64,000 bases of DNA from contig CALAMI010000011.1 of the NCBI GenBank assembly GCA_937925685.1, forward strand, positions 124,001 to 188,000. Reading direction: 5' to 3'. The first letter of the stretch is position 1. The number at the start of each line of letters is the position of its first letter. A program made the translations under genes and the position numbers. Under the pieces are notes generated by a model. It worked only from the letters and a program-made list of their open reading frames with translations, was not told the origin of the DNA and searched no databases. This DNA is from Candidatus Binatia bacterium. GTDB taxonomy: Bacteria; Desulfobacterota; Binatia; HRBIN30. This document shows, in pieces, positions 1 through 9,415 of the stretch.

Positions 1-249
1 GAAACTCTCGATGCTGTAATCGGCATCCCTCGCCCAGTCGCTCTCGCCGTGACCGCGGAGGTCGAGGGTGATGGCCCGCCAACCGCGAGATGCCACTTGC
101 ACAGCGGTGTTGCCCCACGCGTGGCGGGTTTGCCCACCCCCAGCCAGAAATAATACCGCGGGTGCCGAGGGGTGGCCCCACGAGTCACCCCGAAGGCGAA
201 CGCCGCCGTAGCCCTCGAACTCGATGCGTTGCGCGGAAACCTGTGTCAT
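1..249 (-). CDS. alpha/beta hydrolase, N-terminal fragment cut by window edge
   Basis: The minus strand reads an open frame from ATG at 249-247 to the window edge, giving 83 residues without a stop. The product begins MTQVSAQRIEFEGYGG and contains FLAGGGQTRHAW (oxyanion-hole loop after the first core strand) and TLDLRGHGESDW, the classic alpha/beta-hydrolase strand-4 motif. The nucleophile elbow and the rest of the triad lie outside the window, so substrate cannot be inferred. No strong Shine-Dalgarno precedes the ATG. It is divergent from the AAA+ gene at 620. Confidence 0.8.
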   Translation of the reverse strand, partial: MTQVSAQRIEFEGYGGVRLRGDSWGHPSAPAVLFLAGGGQTRHAWGNTAVQVASRGWRAITLDLRGHGESDWARDADYSIESF

Positions 250-619
250 CGCTGTTGGGTCCAAGCAGTAGCTTTTGAAAGGAGTGCATCGTTACGTCAA
301 CGGTACAGCAAGGGAACTCGACATACCAAGGTGACCCGTTAAGCCCCACTCCGTCCTCGTCCTTGGCTCCCTTGCCTGCCGACATTTTCCTCGGGATTCG
401 GACACTTGGCGGGGGTGCCCACCCTCCCCCCGATCTTTGGCCGTCTTCTGCCGATAGGCAGACTCACGTCTGCTGCTCCTCCGCGGCTGTTCGCTCCTGG
501 GTCCCTGTACGGTATTCCCGGGCGGATCCTTACCCTACGTTCTTACGTTGCCCGAAAGCAGTTTGGCCCGTATAATCGAGGCAATCGGTTTGCGGTGGTA
601 GCGACCGAAAGGCGCAGGG
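250..619. other. divergent intergenic region
   Basis: This 370-base gap separates the divergent hydrolase and AAA+ genes. The only clear elements are a sigma-70-like promoter at 548-576 and a perfect 6-bp hairpin at 458-473 (GCAGAC, loop TCAC, GTCTGC). Short open frames here have no Shine-Dalgarno or recognisable protein character. I see no tRNA or other RNA gene. Confidence 0.6.
548..576 (+). promoter_or_regulatory. sigma-70-type promoter for the AAA+/VWA genes
   Basis: TTGCCC at 548-553 (4 of 6 matches to the -35 consensus) is followed by exactly 17 bases and then a perfect TATAAT at 571-576. Transcription would start near 583, giving a short leader of about 37 bases before the ATG at 620. 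This is the best promoter match I found in the window. Its use is inferred, not shown. Confidence 0.7.
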
Positions 620-2017
620 ATGGAAAACGTTCGTACTTTAGGGGAACTCAAAGCGAGTGGCTACGAAGTGGTGCCCGTTCGCGAGGAAATGCGACGTAAC
701 CTGGTTGCTATCCTCGAGCGAGGCGAACCCTTGCTTCCGGGAATCATTGGTTTCGACGACACCGTTATTCCCGAAATCGAAAATGCGATTCTTGCGGGGC
801 ATCACATGGTGTTTCTCGGCGAGCGCGGTCAGGCGAAATCGCGCATCATTCGCGCGCTTGTGCGTTTGCTCGACCCGGTGGTTCCTGCCATTGCGGATTG
901 CCCCATTCACGACAACCCCTATGCACCCATTTGCAAGCGCTGCCGCGAACAGCAGGCTCGCTTAGGCGACGCCCTGCCGGTCGTGTGGGTGGCGCGGGAG
1001 CAACGTTACGGGGAGAAGCTAGCAACGCCCGATGTATCGATTGCCGACTTGATTGGCGAGATCGATCCCGTCAAGGTTGCCGAGGGGCGGTACCTGGCCG
1101 ACGAGGACACGATCCACTTTGGCATCATCCCGCGCACGAACCGAGGAATCTTCGCCATCAACGAGTTACCGGACCTGACCGAGAAGGTGCAAGTTGGCCT
1201 CTTCAATTTAATGGAGGAGAAAGATGTCCAGATCAAAGGCTACAAAATTCGTCTGCCGCTGGACATCGTCATCGTCGCCAGCGCTAATCCCGAGGACTAC
1301 ACCAACCGCGGCCGCATCATTACGCCATTAAAGGACCGCTTTGACGTGCAAATCCGCACGCATTACCCACGTCGGTTGGAAGACGAGATGGCTATTATGG
1401 AGCAAGAGGCCACTTTGCCTCGCTCTGCCAGCCGGCCCTTGCTCGTGCCGCAGTTCATGAAGGAGATCGTCGTCCAGTTGACCTTCGAAGCGCGGGCGAG
1501 CAACGAGATCAACCAAACTTCAGGTGTAAGTGTGCGCACCACCATCAACAATTATGAAAGTCTTCTCAGCAACGCGGAGAAACGCGCCATCCGTAACCAC
1601 GAGCCGGAAATCGTGCCACGCATCAGCGACCTGCACGCCATGCTCGCATCGACGGCGGGGAAACTCGAGATCGAATACCTGGGTGACGACAAAAGCCCAG
1701 TCGATCTCTTCGACCGCTTGCTGGATCGGGCCGTGCTCAAAGTCTTCGACCGCTGGTGCAAGCTCGAGGATTTGCGACCCATCTTGAGCTATTTCGAAGG
1801 CGGGGGTGGCGTCGAGGTGTCGGATACGATGCCTTCGGAAGAGTACCTGGAAGGAGTCCACGCCATTCCCGGTTTGGAACACGCTGTGCGGCAATTCGGT
1901 AGTATCGAGAGCCCGGCGTTCATTGCCTCGGTCACTGAGTTTTTGTTCGAGGGGCTGCACCAACACCAAAAACTGAATAAAGAGCGGCACGGCGGCCGTT
2001 TGACCTATCGGCACTGA
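620..2017 (+). CDS. AAA+ ATPase of the magnesium-chelatase/MoxR type
   Basis: The 465-residue protein is a ring-type AAA+ ATPase. Walker A is GERGQAKS (67-74), Walker B is GIFAINE (176-182), and sensor 1 is in VASANPEDYTNRGR, followed by the arginine-finger region PLKDRFD. A short Cys cluster (C94, C105, C108) lies between Walker A and B and could bind metal. The sequence closely resembles, from memory, the Mycobacterium tuberculosis Rv0958 type, labelled possible magnesium chelatase, rather than true chlorophyll-pathway BchI. A VWA gene follows 33 bases downstream, as Rv0959 follows Rv0958. The likely role is ATP-driven remodelling or metal insertion with the VWA partner; the client is unknown. 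AAAGG/AGGG precedes the ATG. Confidence 0.85.
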   Translation: MENVRTLGELKASGYEVVPVREEMRRNLVAILERGEPLLPGIIGFDDTVIPEIENAILAGHHMVFLGERGQAKSRIIRALVRLLDPVVPAIADCPIHDNPYAPICKRCREQQARLGDALPVVWVAREQRYGEKLATPDVSIADLIGEIDPVKVAEGRYLADEDTIHFGIIPRTNRGIFAINELPDLTEKVQVGLFNLMEEKDVQIKGYKIRLPLDIVIVASANPEDYTNRGRIITPLKDRFDVQIRTHYPRRLEDEMAIMEQEATLPRSASRPLLVPQFMKEIVVQLTFEARASNEINQTSGVSVRTTINNYESLLSNAEKRAIRNHEPEIVPRISDLHAMLASTAGKLEIEYLGDDKSPVDLFDRLLDRAVLKVFDRWCKLEDLRPILSYFEGGGGVEVSDTMPSEEYLEGVHAIPGLEHAVRQFGSIESPAFIASVTEFLFEGLHQHQKLNKERHGGRLTYRH

Positions 2018-2050
2018 CTTGGTCGCGCCCCCTGCCTGGAACGAAGCGTC

Positions 2051-3652
2051 ATGCTGATCACACGCTACACAGTCTGGGATGGCCGGCAGCGTCGTCCGCT
2101 CGATGCCGACCGAGTGTTCCAGGAACTGCGGCGATACCTCGAGCACACTGACAACGTCGTTCAGGCCCTGGACTGGTTATTGCAGCACGGAATCGAGTGG
2201 GAAGATCTGCGGGTCGTCGGACTGGATGAACTGCTGGAAGAGGTGCGGCGCAAAATCCAGGAGGAGTTCGAGCGCTACAATCTCAGTCGCGCTCTCGAGC
2301 GCTTGCAGGATCGCTTGGATGAGATCCTTGAACTCGAGCGCGACTCCTTACGCGACCAGCTTCGCCCCCGCCCTGCACTTCAGCAGAAACTCGACTTTTT
2401 AGAGCAGCTCCCGCCGACTCCTGGACGCCGGATGCAGTCATTGCGCCGGTACGACTTTACCGATCCCGATGCGGCGAGCGAGTTCGCTCATGCGGTCGAG
2501 GAGTTCGAAGATGCAGAGGACCTCGATGAGTTCATCCATCAGTTTGGCGCTCTGTTCCAGGGAAACGAGCCCCTCGATTACGAAGAGGCTGTCGAACTCA
2601 TGCGTCGAGTCCAGCGCCTCAAACGTTTGGAAGATGCCTTGGCCCACCAGGCGTTCGACGACATCGATTTAGAGGACCTCAAAGAGTTAGTGGGTGTCGA
2701 AGCTGTGGTTGCTGTCGGGGAGCTGCGGGCGATCCGCACGATCCTCGAGGATGCGGGCTACCTGATGCGCAACGCCGAGCGTTTGCAACTTTCCCCGAAA
2801 GGCGTGCGTCGGCTTGGCCAGCTTGCCTTACAGGACATTTATCGGGGCTTATTGCGCGACCGCTTCGGCGGTCACGCGGCCGATGATCGCGGCCACGCTC
2901 AACCGCGCCTCGAGGGCAGCAAACCTCTGCATTTTGGCGATCCAGTCTACCTCGACTTGGTGCAAACCCTGAAAAACGCTTTGTGGCGGAAAACGGGCAC
3001 CCCGATCGAACTGGCCCCAGAAGATTTCGTGGTGTACGACACCGACCACGCCACGACCACCTCGACGGTGCTGTTGCTCGATATGAGCTGGTCGATGAGT
3101 TGGGAGGGCCGCTTTCCCGCCGCGAAACGCGTGGCCTTGGCCTTGGGGACGCTGATTCGTAGCCGCTTTCCTCGCGACTACTTTGGCATCGTCGGGTTTT
3201 ACACGCGGGCGCGCGAGTTGCGAGTGCAAGACCTGCCAGAAGTCATGTGGAATATGGGCGATCCCTTCACCAACTTGCAGGAGGGTTTGCGCGTGGCCGC
3301 CGAGCTCCTCGACCGCCATCCGGCACGCAACCGACAGATGATCGTGATTACCGACGGGCAGCCCACCGCATACTTCTCGCGCGGACGCCTTTACTGCGAA
3401 TGGCCCCTTTCTTTTGGCGGAATCAGCATCCGAGCCGCACAGGAAACGCTGCGCGAGGTTGAACGGGTGACGCGCAAAGGCATTGTGATCAATACCTTTA
3501 TGCTCGACGATAGCCCCGCCCTGCGGGCTTTTGTGGAGAAAATGACCCGGATCAATAAAGGCCGCGCACTTTTCACCGATCCGCAAGACCTCGGCCGTTA
3601 CCTGCTCGTGGACTATCTTGCGCGCAAACGCAGTGTGCGGAGACGGGGCTAA
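2051..3652 (+). CDS. VWA-domain protein, partner of the AAA+ ATPase
   Basis: This 533-residue soluble protein has a long charged helical N-terminal part (about 1-330, with Glu/Arg-rich stretches such as ELLEEVRRKIQEEFERY) and a C-terminal von Willebrand factor A domain. The metal-ion-dependent adhesion site is D-M-S-W-S near residue 343, and the later VITDGQPTAYF supplies another metal-site aspartate. AAA+/VWA pairs (BchI-BchD, NorQ-NorD, MoxR partners) act together, with the VWA protein recruiting or reshaping a client. It lies 33 bases downstream of the ATPase on the same strand, so the two are probably one operon. No signal peptide is seen, which suggests a cytoplasmic site. The specific client is unknown. 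Confidence 0.85.
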   Translation: MLITRYTVWDGRQRRPLDADRVFQELRRYLEHTDNVVQALDWLLQHGIEWEDLRVVGLDELLEEVRRKIQEEFERYNLSRALERLQDRLDEILELERDSLRDQLRPRPALQQKLDFLEQLPPTPGRRMQSLRRYDFTDPDAASEFAHAVEEFEDAEDLDEFIHQFGALFQGNEPLDYEEAVELMRRVQRLKRLEDALAHQAFDDIDLEDLKELVGVEAVVAVGELRAIRTILEDAGYLMRNAERLQLSPKGVRRLGQLALQDIYRGLLRDRFGGHAADDRGHAQPRLEGSKPLHFGDPVYLDLVQTLKNALWRKTGTPIELAPEDFVVYDTDHATTTSTVLLLDMSWSMSWEGRFPAAKRVALALGTLIRSRFPRDYFGIVGFYTRARELRVQDLPEVMWNMGDPFTNLQEGLRVAAELLDRHPARNRQMIVITDGQPTAYFSRGRLYCEWPLSFGGISIRAAQETLREVERVTRKGIVINTFMLDDSPALRAFVEKMTRINKGRALFTDPQDLGRYLLVDYLARKRSVRRRG

Positions 3653-3869
3653 TTTCCCGCGGAGCGGCCTTTGCTCTGCCGCCACTGGTGCCTTCGCCGC
3701 CCGGCTGTTGACGTCAGCAACCGCAGTCGAGCCGCGGGCGCGGCGCTCGAACCGTCGATCGACGACTTTGCCTGAAGCGAGATCCGCGCAGTCGACTGGC
3801 ACCGGCTCGTGGGGGTCGCTTGTCCCCCGAGCCCCAGGGCAGCTTGAAAAAGGAGGTGCGGACCCTCGC

Positions 3870-3962
3870 ATGCGAGCGCGTGGAGGCCGCTTCACTAGCG
3901 CTGGTTTTTTCCGCGGTATGGCGGGCGGCTTAGGGGATTGGCCATGGGCGATCCGTCGATAG
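3870..3962 (+). CDS. possible 30-residue leader ORF
   Basis: An ATG at 3870 sits 12 bases after AAAAAGGAGGTG, one of the strongest Shine-Dalgarno sequences in the window, though the spacing is long. The frame encodes 30 residues rich in Gly, Arg and Phe, ends at 3962, and overlaps the start of the acetyltransferase by 19 bases. That arrangement would allow translational coupling. It resembles no family I know and may be chance. The remainder of the gap after the VWA gene (3653-3869) shows no gene. Confidence 0.25.
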   Translation: MRARGGRFTSAGFFRGMAGGLGDWPWAIRR

Positions 3963-4486
3963 TGGGATCCTCGGGAGCGGCCGTGCTATGCACTGGCATC
4001 ATGCGGCCGAACACGACAACCGCGGTACGCATTCGACGTGCTCACTGGCGCGACTTCGACGCCGTGGCGTCTTTAGTGGCCCGGTGCGGGGCTGGAACGT
4101 TGGTCCCGGAGCGGCGCACCTTGCGGCGTTTTCGGCACATTGTGCATGACTTGGGGAACGATTTGTACTTAGCGTTCTTACAGGACGACCTGGTGGGTTT
4201 GGTGCACATCGTCTTTGTGCGTGAGTTGGTCGCGCCGAGACGAGCGGAGATTTGCAGCATTTTAGTGTCCCCTGAGGCAGCGCAAGCGGAGATCGGGCAG
4301 GTGCTTCTGAGTTTTGCCCGAAAACGTGCGCGGAAGCGAGATTGCGAAGTCCTTTTGGCCCGCGCTGGTGCAACCGATTACGCTTTGGTGTCGCTCTTGC
4401 GTGCCGGGGGGTTTCAGTCAGCAGGCGAGTGGTACCTGGCTTCGCTACAGTCAGAAAAGCTCGAGGGCAATGCAAAGGAGGGCTGA
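3944..4486 (+). CDS. GNAT-family N-acetyltransferase
   Basis: The protein (180 residues from this start) has the GNAT layout: an N-terminal strand/helix VRIRRAHWRDFDAVASLV, a central DDLVGLVHIVFVREL strand pair, the acetyl-CoA-binding entry ICSILVSPEAAQAEIGQVLL, and a C-terminal region with YALVSLLRAGGF. The usual Q/RxxGxG/A loop is weak (AQAEIG), so activity is likely but not certain. ATG 3944 is preferred because AGGGGA lies six bases upstream; ATG 4001 would give a compact 161-residue domain. The stop is three bases before the glutamate dehydrogenase GTG, so the two are probably cotranscribed. The substrate (protein N-terminus, lysine or small amine) is unknown. A link to regulating the dehydrogenase is only suggested by position. 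Confidence 0.75.
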   Translation: MGDPSIVGSSGAAVLCTGIMRPNTTTAVRIRRAHWRDFDAVASLVARCGAGTLVPERRTLRRFRHIVHDLGNDLYLAFLQDDLVGLVHIVFVRELVAPRRAEICSILVSPEAAQAEIGQVLLSFARKRARKRDCEVLLARAGATDYALVSLLRAGGFQSAGEWYLASLQSEKLEGNAKEG

Positions 4487-4489
4487 GCC

Positions 4490-7400
4490 GTGGCCGAGCT
4501 TTCCAAAGCCATAGCGCGGTTGATGGCCGAACGAGCACAACAGCAAAAGGACGAGCGACTGCCTGCCGAGGCACCAGAGGTGTCGAGGGGGGCCGAACCC
4601 AGCGAGTTCAGGGTCGTCGTGGAAGAGCTGCGCAAACGCGTAGCCCCGGGAGAGCGGGTGCTTGTCGAAGGTTTGGCGCGACAGTGGTTGGAGCGCTCGG
4701 GAGCAGAGTGGCTGTCCCGCGAAGCAGTGGAGGATGTCGTCGAAATCGTCCACGAGGTGTTTCGTTTTTTGCAGCACCCCGCAAAGCAAGAGCCACGGGT
4801 AGAGGTCGTTCCGGACCCGCGGCAAGCAAGAGGGTTCCTCCTGCGCACATGGATGCGCGACCGGCCGTTTATCGTGGATACGGTGCAGGAAACCCTGCGT
4901 GCTTCCGGTGCCCGGATCCGTCAACTCCTTCACCCCATTTTCGTGGTGGAGCGCGACGAGTCGGGAGATTTGCGCGCCATCACGGCTCGGGGCGAGTTCG
5001 GTCAGCGCGAATCGGTATTGCGTGTGCAAATCGACACGGTGGCTGACCCGGTGCAGCTGACCAAGTTGTTGGAAGAGCGGTTGACTGCCGTCGTTCGGGC
5101 CACCGACGACTACGGGGCCATGCGCCATAAGGCAGAGGAAATTGCCGATGAGCTGCGCAGCCACACGCTGCCCCGCCCGTGGTCGGCAGACGTCGACGAG
5201 TTTGCTGCATTTCTCGACTGGCTTGGAGAAAAGAACTTTGTCTTCCTTGGATATCGCGAGTACGAGTTTCGCGGCCATGGCCGGGAACGGGTCGCTCAGG
5301 TTCGCCGGGGCACGGGCTTGGGCATTTTACGTGACGAAACACGCTCGCAGTATTTCGAAGCGCGACCCGTATCGGAAGGACTGCGGCGTCGATTGAACGA
5401 GCCGCCGCTGTGGTTGATCTCGAAAACCAATGCACAAAGCCCCATTCACCGCCCAGGCCACATGGATTATATCGGGATCAAGCAAGTGGACAGCGCTGGG
5501 GTCGTCGTCGGGGAGCGACGGTTCCTCGGTCTGTTCACCGCTCGCGCGTATGCCGAGGAGCCGATGCGGGTGCCGCTGCTGCGGCTTAAGCTTGCCTACA
5601 TCCTCGAAGCGGAGGGCGCAGAGGAGGGAACCCACTCGTACAAGGAAATTGTCGCTTTGTTCAATAGCTGTTCGCGGGTGCAGTTATTGGCGCTCGCCCC
5701 CGAACAGCTCCGCCAGACGATCAAGAGACTGCAGACAGCCGAGGAAACGGAAGATATTGCCGTGATCCTGCACCCTGATCCCATCGAACGCGGGGTGTTC
5801 GTCACCGTATCGATCCCACAGAATCGCTTCTCCCACGAGCTCGAGCAACGAGTGGCCGATCGACTGCGGTCGGACTTTTCCGGGGCTGCCATCCTCGAGA
5901 GCCGGGTGGCGCTCGACGAACGCCGGCACGCCCGCTTGCACTTCTATGTGGCTCCGAGAACCGGAACGGCCAAACTCGTGCCAGTCGAGGACATCGTGCG
6001 TGCCATTCGTTCCTTGCTGCAAACGTGGAGCGATCGGTTCCGGGTTGCATTGGAAGAACGCTACTCGCCTGACCTCGCCCGAATGTTGGCCGAACGGTAT
6101 GCCGCGGTCTTCGATGACGCGTATCGGGCGGCCACCGATGTGCAGACGGCGCTTTTCGACGTCGCCAACCTCGAGACCGTGTTGGCCACGAAAGCCGCTC
6201 AAGTCGATTTGCTGCCCCCGGGAACCGCCAGTGCCTACCCCAACGACGTGGTTCTCAAGCTGTATTCGCCTGGCCCACCCCTGGTGCTGAGCGATTTTTT
6301 GCCGCTCTTGGAAAATCTCGGCTTTCAAGTGCTGGCGCAAGACTCCCACGAACTGCACCTAGATGGGCTGGGCCGAGTGCAGCTGCACTCCTTCCCTTTG
6401 CGCGAGGTCCGCGGAGCGGCGTTAACGGTGGAGGAAATCGCCCCGCGAGTGCGCGACGCGCTCCTGTTGCTGCACGCCGGCAAGCTGGAAAACGACTGCC
6501 TCAATAGTTTGATCGTTCGCGCGGGTTTGACTTGGCGCCAGGTGGACTTGCTCCGCGCCTACGTGAATTATGCGGTGCAGTTACAGCTGGCAACGGCGCG
6601 AGAGGTGATCGTGCGCACCTTGGTAGAATCACCTGCTTGCGCCCATGCCTTGTGGGAGTACTTTTGCGCGAAGTTCGACCCTGACCGGCCGGAACCTGCT
6701 CGGGAGCGAGAGGAACGAACGCTGCGCGAACACCAGGCTCGCTTCGAAGCCGCACTCGAGGGAGTCGCCGGTCTCGAAGAAGATCGGTTGCTGCGGGCCT
6801 TGTTTGCCATGGTGCAAGGGACGGTAAGGACATCGTACTTTGTTCCCGCAGAAGAACCGCGGGAGCCGCGCAGCGTGACGTTGAAATTCGATGGGCGGCG
6901 GGTACCAGGGCCGGGGCCCAAGCCGTTAGTCGAAACGTATGTCCACGCGCCGCTGGTCGAAGGCGTCCATATGCGAGCCGCCAAGATCGCTCGCGGGGGT
7001 ATCCGACTCAGCGACCGCTCCGATTTCCGCAGCGAGGTGCTCGCCTTGGTGCGTACTCAGGACGTCAAAAATGCCGTGATCGTGCCGGGCGGAGCGAAGG
7101 GTGGCTTTGTCGTGCGCCGCGCAGGAACGTACCCGGTGCCTGCGGTGGCAGCCGCGGCGGCTTATCGTGCGTACATCGAGGCGTTGCTCGACGTCACCGA
7201 CAACGTTGTCCGTGGCCGGATCGATACCCCGGCGCGTGTGGTCGCATACGATGAGCCGGATCCGTATTTGGTCGTGGCTCCGGACAAGGGAACAGCTACG
7301 TTCTCCGACCTGGCGAACGAGATCTCCGTGCAACGTGGGTTTTGGCTCGGGGATGCGTTCGCTTCCGGTGGCAAGCACGGTTACGACCACAAGAAGCAGG

Positions 7401-9388
7401 GCATTACCGCGAAGGGTGTGTGGGAATGCATCCGCCGCCATTTCTACGACCGTGGCCGCAACCTCGAGGAGGAAATCCTCGATGTCATTGGCATTGGCGA
7501 CATGAGCGGCGACGTGTTTGGGAACGGGATGCTGTGGTCACGCCGGCTGCGATTGCGGGCAGCGTTCGATCACCGGCACGTGTTTTTCGACCCGAATCCG
7601 GACCCCCTCCGCTCGTATAACGAGCGCGAGCGCTTGTTCCGCTTGCCGCAGTCGAGCTGGGCTGACTACAACAGGGAACTGTTGAGCCCGGGTGGTGCGG
7701 TGTACCCACGACAAGCAAAGCGGGTGCAACTTTCCCCAGAAGTGCAGGAAATGCTCGGACTCGAACCGCGCGAGTACTCCGGTGAGGAGCTGGTGCGGGC
7801 CGTGCTCCGCATGCCTGGGGACTTACTGTGGAACGGAGGCATCGGCACGTACGTCAAAGCAAGCGACGAATCTCACGCTTCCGCCAACGATCCAGCGAAT
7901 GACAACGTGCGCGTGGACGCCCACGAGCTTCGCGTGCAGGTCGTGGGGGAAGGTGGGAACCTCGGGTTGACGCAACGGGCCCGGGTGGAGTTCGCTCTCC
8001 GCGGCGGTTCCATCGACACCGATGCGATCGATAATTCTGCCGGTGTGGATATGTCCGATCACGAAGTCAACCTGAAGATCTGCCTCGCCCGAGCAGTAGA
8101 GGCCGGCCAATTGACCTTCGAAGAACGCAATCGCTTGCTGGAGGCTGTGGAAGCAGAAGTGATCAGCCGCGTTCTCGACCACAACCGCCGCCAGGCCCGC
8201 GTGCTTAGCTTGGATCAGTGGCGTAGCCGCACGCGGTTGCACGAATTCCGCGATTGGATGACGCAGTTAGAGGCCGCGGGTCTGCTCGACCGGCGCGCGG
8301 ACGAGTTGCCCGATCGCGATCAGTTACGCGCTCGCCGCCCGCTCTTCCTCGGCCTGACTCGACCAGAACTGGCCGTGGTTTTGGCCCATAGCAAGCGTTG
8401 GCTACAGGGCGAACTCTTAGGAAGTACGCTGCCGGACGAGGCCTTTTTCGAGACCTCGCTGCGCGCCTACTTCCCGGCGGTGATTTGCGAGCGGTTTGGC
8501 TTGGCCGTGCGCAGTCATCCGCTGCGCCGAGAGATCATCGCCCTCGAGGTCGCCAATGCCGTGATTGACCGTTGCGGAATTACCTTCGTTCCGCGACTCT
8601 GCAGGGATAGCGGCGCTCTAGTGGCCGAGGTGATACGGGCCATTTGTGTGGTCGGTGCCGTTTTGGAATGGGATCGTTTTTGGGACGGACTAGTCGAGCT
8701 GTACCCCACTCTCTCGGCTGAGGGGGAGCGAGAAGCGTTGCTGCGATTCGAGCAGGGGATGGAACGAGCCGTGCGTTGGTATCTGGAGACCCAGCCCCGT
8801 GAGGTGCCGGCCACAGAGATGTACGAGGCCTTGCGACGTGCCACGGCAGACCTGTGGAGAAAGATTCCGGAGCTTCTGCAGGGCGAAGCACGGAGGGAGT
8901 GGGATCTCGTGGTGGAGCAGTTGAGTGCGTTCGGTGTTCCGCGTGAGCTGGCGAGCCACGTTGCGCTCAGCTTACACGCCGCCGAACTCTTCGAAGTGGC
9001 CGAGATTGCGGCTGGCGCGGGCCGCAATCCTGCGATCGTGGCGCGGTCGTATTACGGACTTGCGGAGCTGTTTTCCCTTCCGTGGCTACGTCGCAGCGTG
9101 GCTGCGATCGAAACCGAAGACCGTTGGGAACAACGCGCGCTGGCTGAAGTGATGCACGACATTGCCCTGGCCCATCGGAAACTCACGGAGCGGGTGCTGG
9201 CCTGCGGGCACCAGGGGAAAACCGTGGAGCAGTGCTTGCTTTTCGAGGCCAAGTGGCAAGAGGAAGAGCTAGAAGCACTGCGCGCACTGGTGCGTGACGC
9301 TCGGGCCGGACGCGGGCTAACGTTGGCCCAAGCCTTGGTGGTTGCGCGTGACCTCTTGCGCTTTGCTGAACGCCCTCAGCAACGCTGA
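4490..9388 (+). CDS. gdhB: large NAD-specific glutamate dehydrogenase
   Basis: At 1632 residues this fits the 180-kDa class of NAD-dependent glutamate dehydrogenases, which oxidatively deaminate glutamate to 2-oxoglutarate and ammonium in a catabolic role. The first half has ACT-like regulatory regions and family-specific segments (FLGYREYEF, HMDYIGIKQVD). The catalytic core begins near residue 830 with ARGGIRLSDRSDFRSEVL, followed by the substrate-lysine region KNAVIVPGGAKGGFV. Later come GDMSGDVFGNGML and the nucleotide-binding region with VVGEGGNLGLTQRARVE. The GTG start at 4490 has AAAGGAGGG upstream, overlapping the end of the acetyltransferase gene. The long C-terminal helical domain is complete. 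Such enzymes are allosterically controlled in other bacteria; nothing in the DNA shows how this one is regulated. Confidence 0.97.
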   Translation: MAELSKAIARLMAERAQQQKDERLPAEAPEVSRGAEPSEFRVVVEELRKRVAPGERVLVEGLARQWLERSGAEWLSREAVEDVVEIVHEVFRFLQHPAKQEPRVEVVPDPRQARGFLLRTWMRDRPFIVDTVQETLRASGARIRQLLHPIFVVERDESGDLRAITARGEFGQRESVLRVQIDTVADPVQLTKLLEERLTAVVRATDDYGAMRHKAEEIADELRSHTLPRPWSADVDEFAAFLDWLGEKNFVFLGYREYEFRGHGRERVAQVRRGTGLGILRDETRSQYFEARPVSEGLRRRLNEPPLWLISKTNAQSPIHRPGHMDYIGIKQVDSAGVVVGERRFLGLFTARAYAEEPMRVPLLRLKLAYILEAEGAEEGTHSYKEIVALFNSCSRVQLLALAPEQLRQTIKRLQTAEETEDIAVILHPDPIERGVFVTVSIPQNRFSHELEQRVADRLRSDFSGAAILESRVALDERRHARLHFYVAPRTGTAKLVPVEDIVRAIRSLLQTWSDRFRVALEERYSPDLARMLAERYAAVFDDAYRAATDVQTALFDVANLETVLATKAAQVDLLPPGTASAYPNDVVLKLYSPGPPLVLSDFLPLLENLGFQVLAQDSHELHLDGLGRVQLHSFPLREVRGAALTVEEIAPRVRDALLLLHAGKLENDCLNSLIVRAGLTWRQVDLLRAYVNYAVQLQLATAREVIVRTLVESPACAHALWEYFCAKFDPDRPEPAREREERTLREHQARFEAALEGVAGLEEDRLLRALFAMVQGTVRTSYFVPAEEPREPRSVTLKFDGRRVPGPGPKPLVETYVHAPLVEGVHMRAAKIARGGIRLSDRSDFRSEVLALVRTQDVKNAVIVPGGAKGGFVVRRAGTYPVPAVAAAAAYRAYIEALLDVTDNVVRGRIDTPARVVAYDEPDPYLVVAPDKGTATFSDLANEISVQRGFWLGDAFASGGKHGYDHKKQGITAKGVWECIRRHFYDRGRNLEEEILDVIGIGDMSGDVFGNGMLWSRRLRLRAAFDHRHVFFDPNPDPLRSYNERERLFRLPQSSWADYNRELLSPGGAVYPRQAKRVQLSPEVQEMLGLEPREYSGEELVRAVLRMPGDLLWNGGIGTYVKASDESHASANDPANDNVRVDAHELRVQVVGEGGNLGLTQRARVEFALRGGSIDTDAIDNSAGVDMSDHEVNLKICLARAVEAGQLTFEERNRLLEAVEAEVISRVLDHNRRQARVLSLDQWRSRTRLHEFRDWMTQLEAAGLLDRRADELPDRDQLRARRPLFLGLTRPELAVVLAHSKRWLQGELLGSTLPDEAFFETSLRAYFPAVICERFGLAVRSHPLRREIIALEVANAVIDRCGITFVPRLCRDSGALVAEVIRAICVVGAVLEWDRFWDGLVELYPTLSAEGEREALLRFEQGMERAVRWYLETQPREVPATEMYEALRRATADLWRKIPELLQGEARREWDLVVEQLSAFGVPRELASHVALSLHAAELFEVAEIAAGAGRNPAIVARSYYGLAELFSLPWLRRSVAAIETEDRWEQRALAEVMHDIALAHRKLTERVLACGHQGKTVEQCLLFEAKWQEEELEALRALVRDARAGRGLTLAQALVVARDLLRFAERPQQR

Positions 9389-9415
9389 AGCCGGGGTCGG
9401 GGAAGGCGAAGAGTC

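Noticed and set aside
2849-3895. minus-strand frame of 348 codons
   Set aside because: It is antisense to the VWA gene, whose plus-strand frame has a MIDAS motif and correct neighbours.
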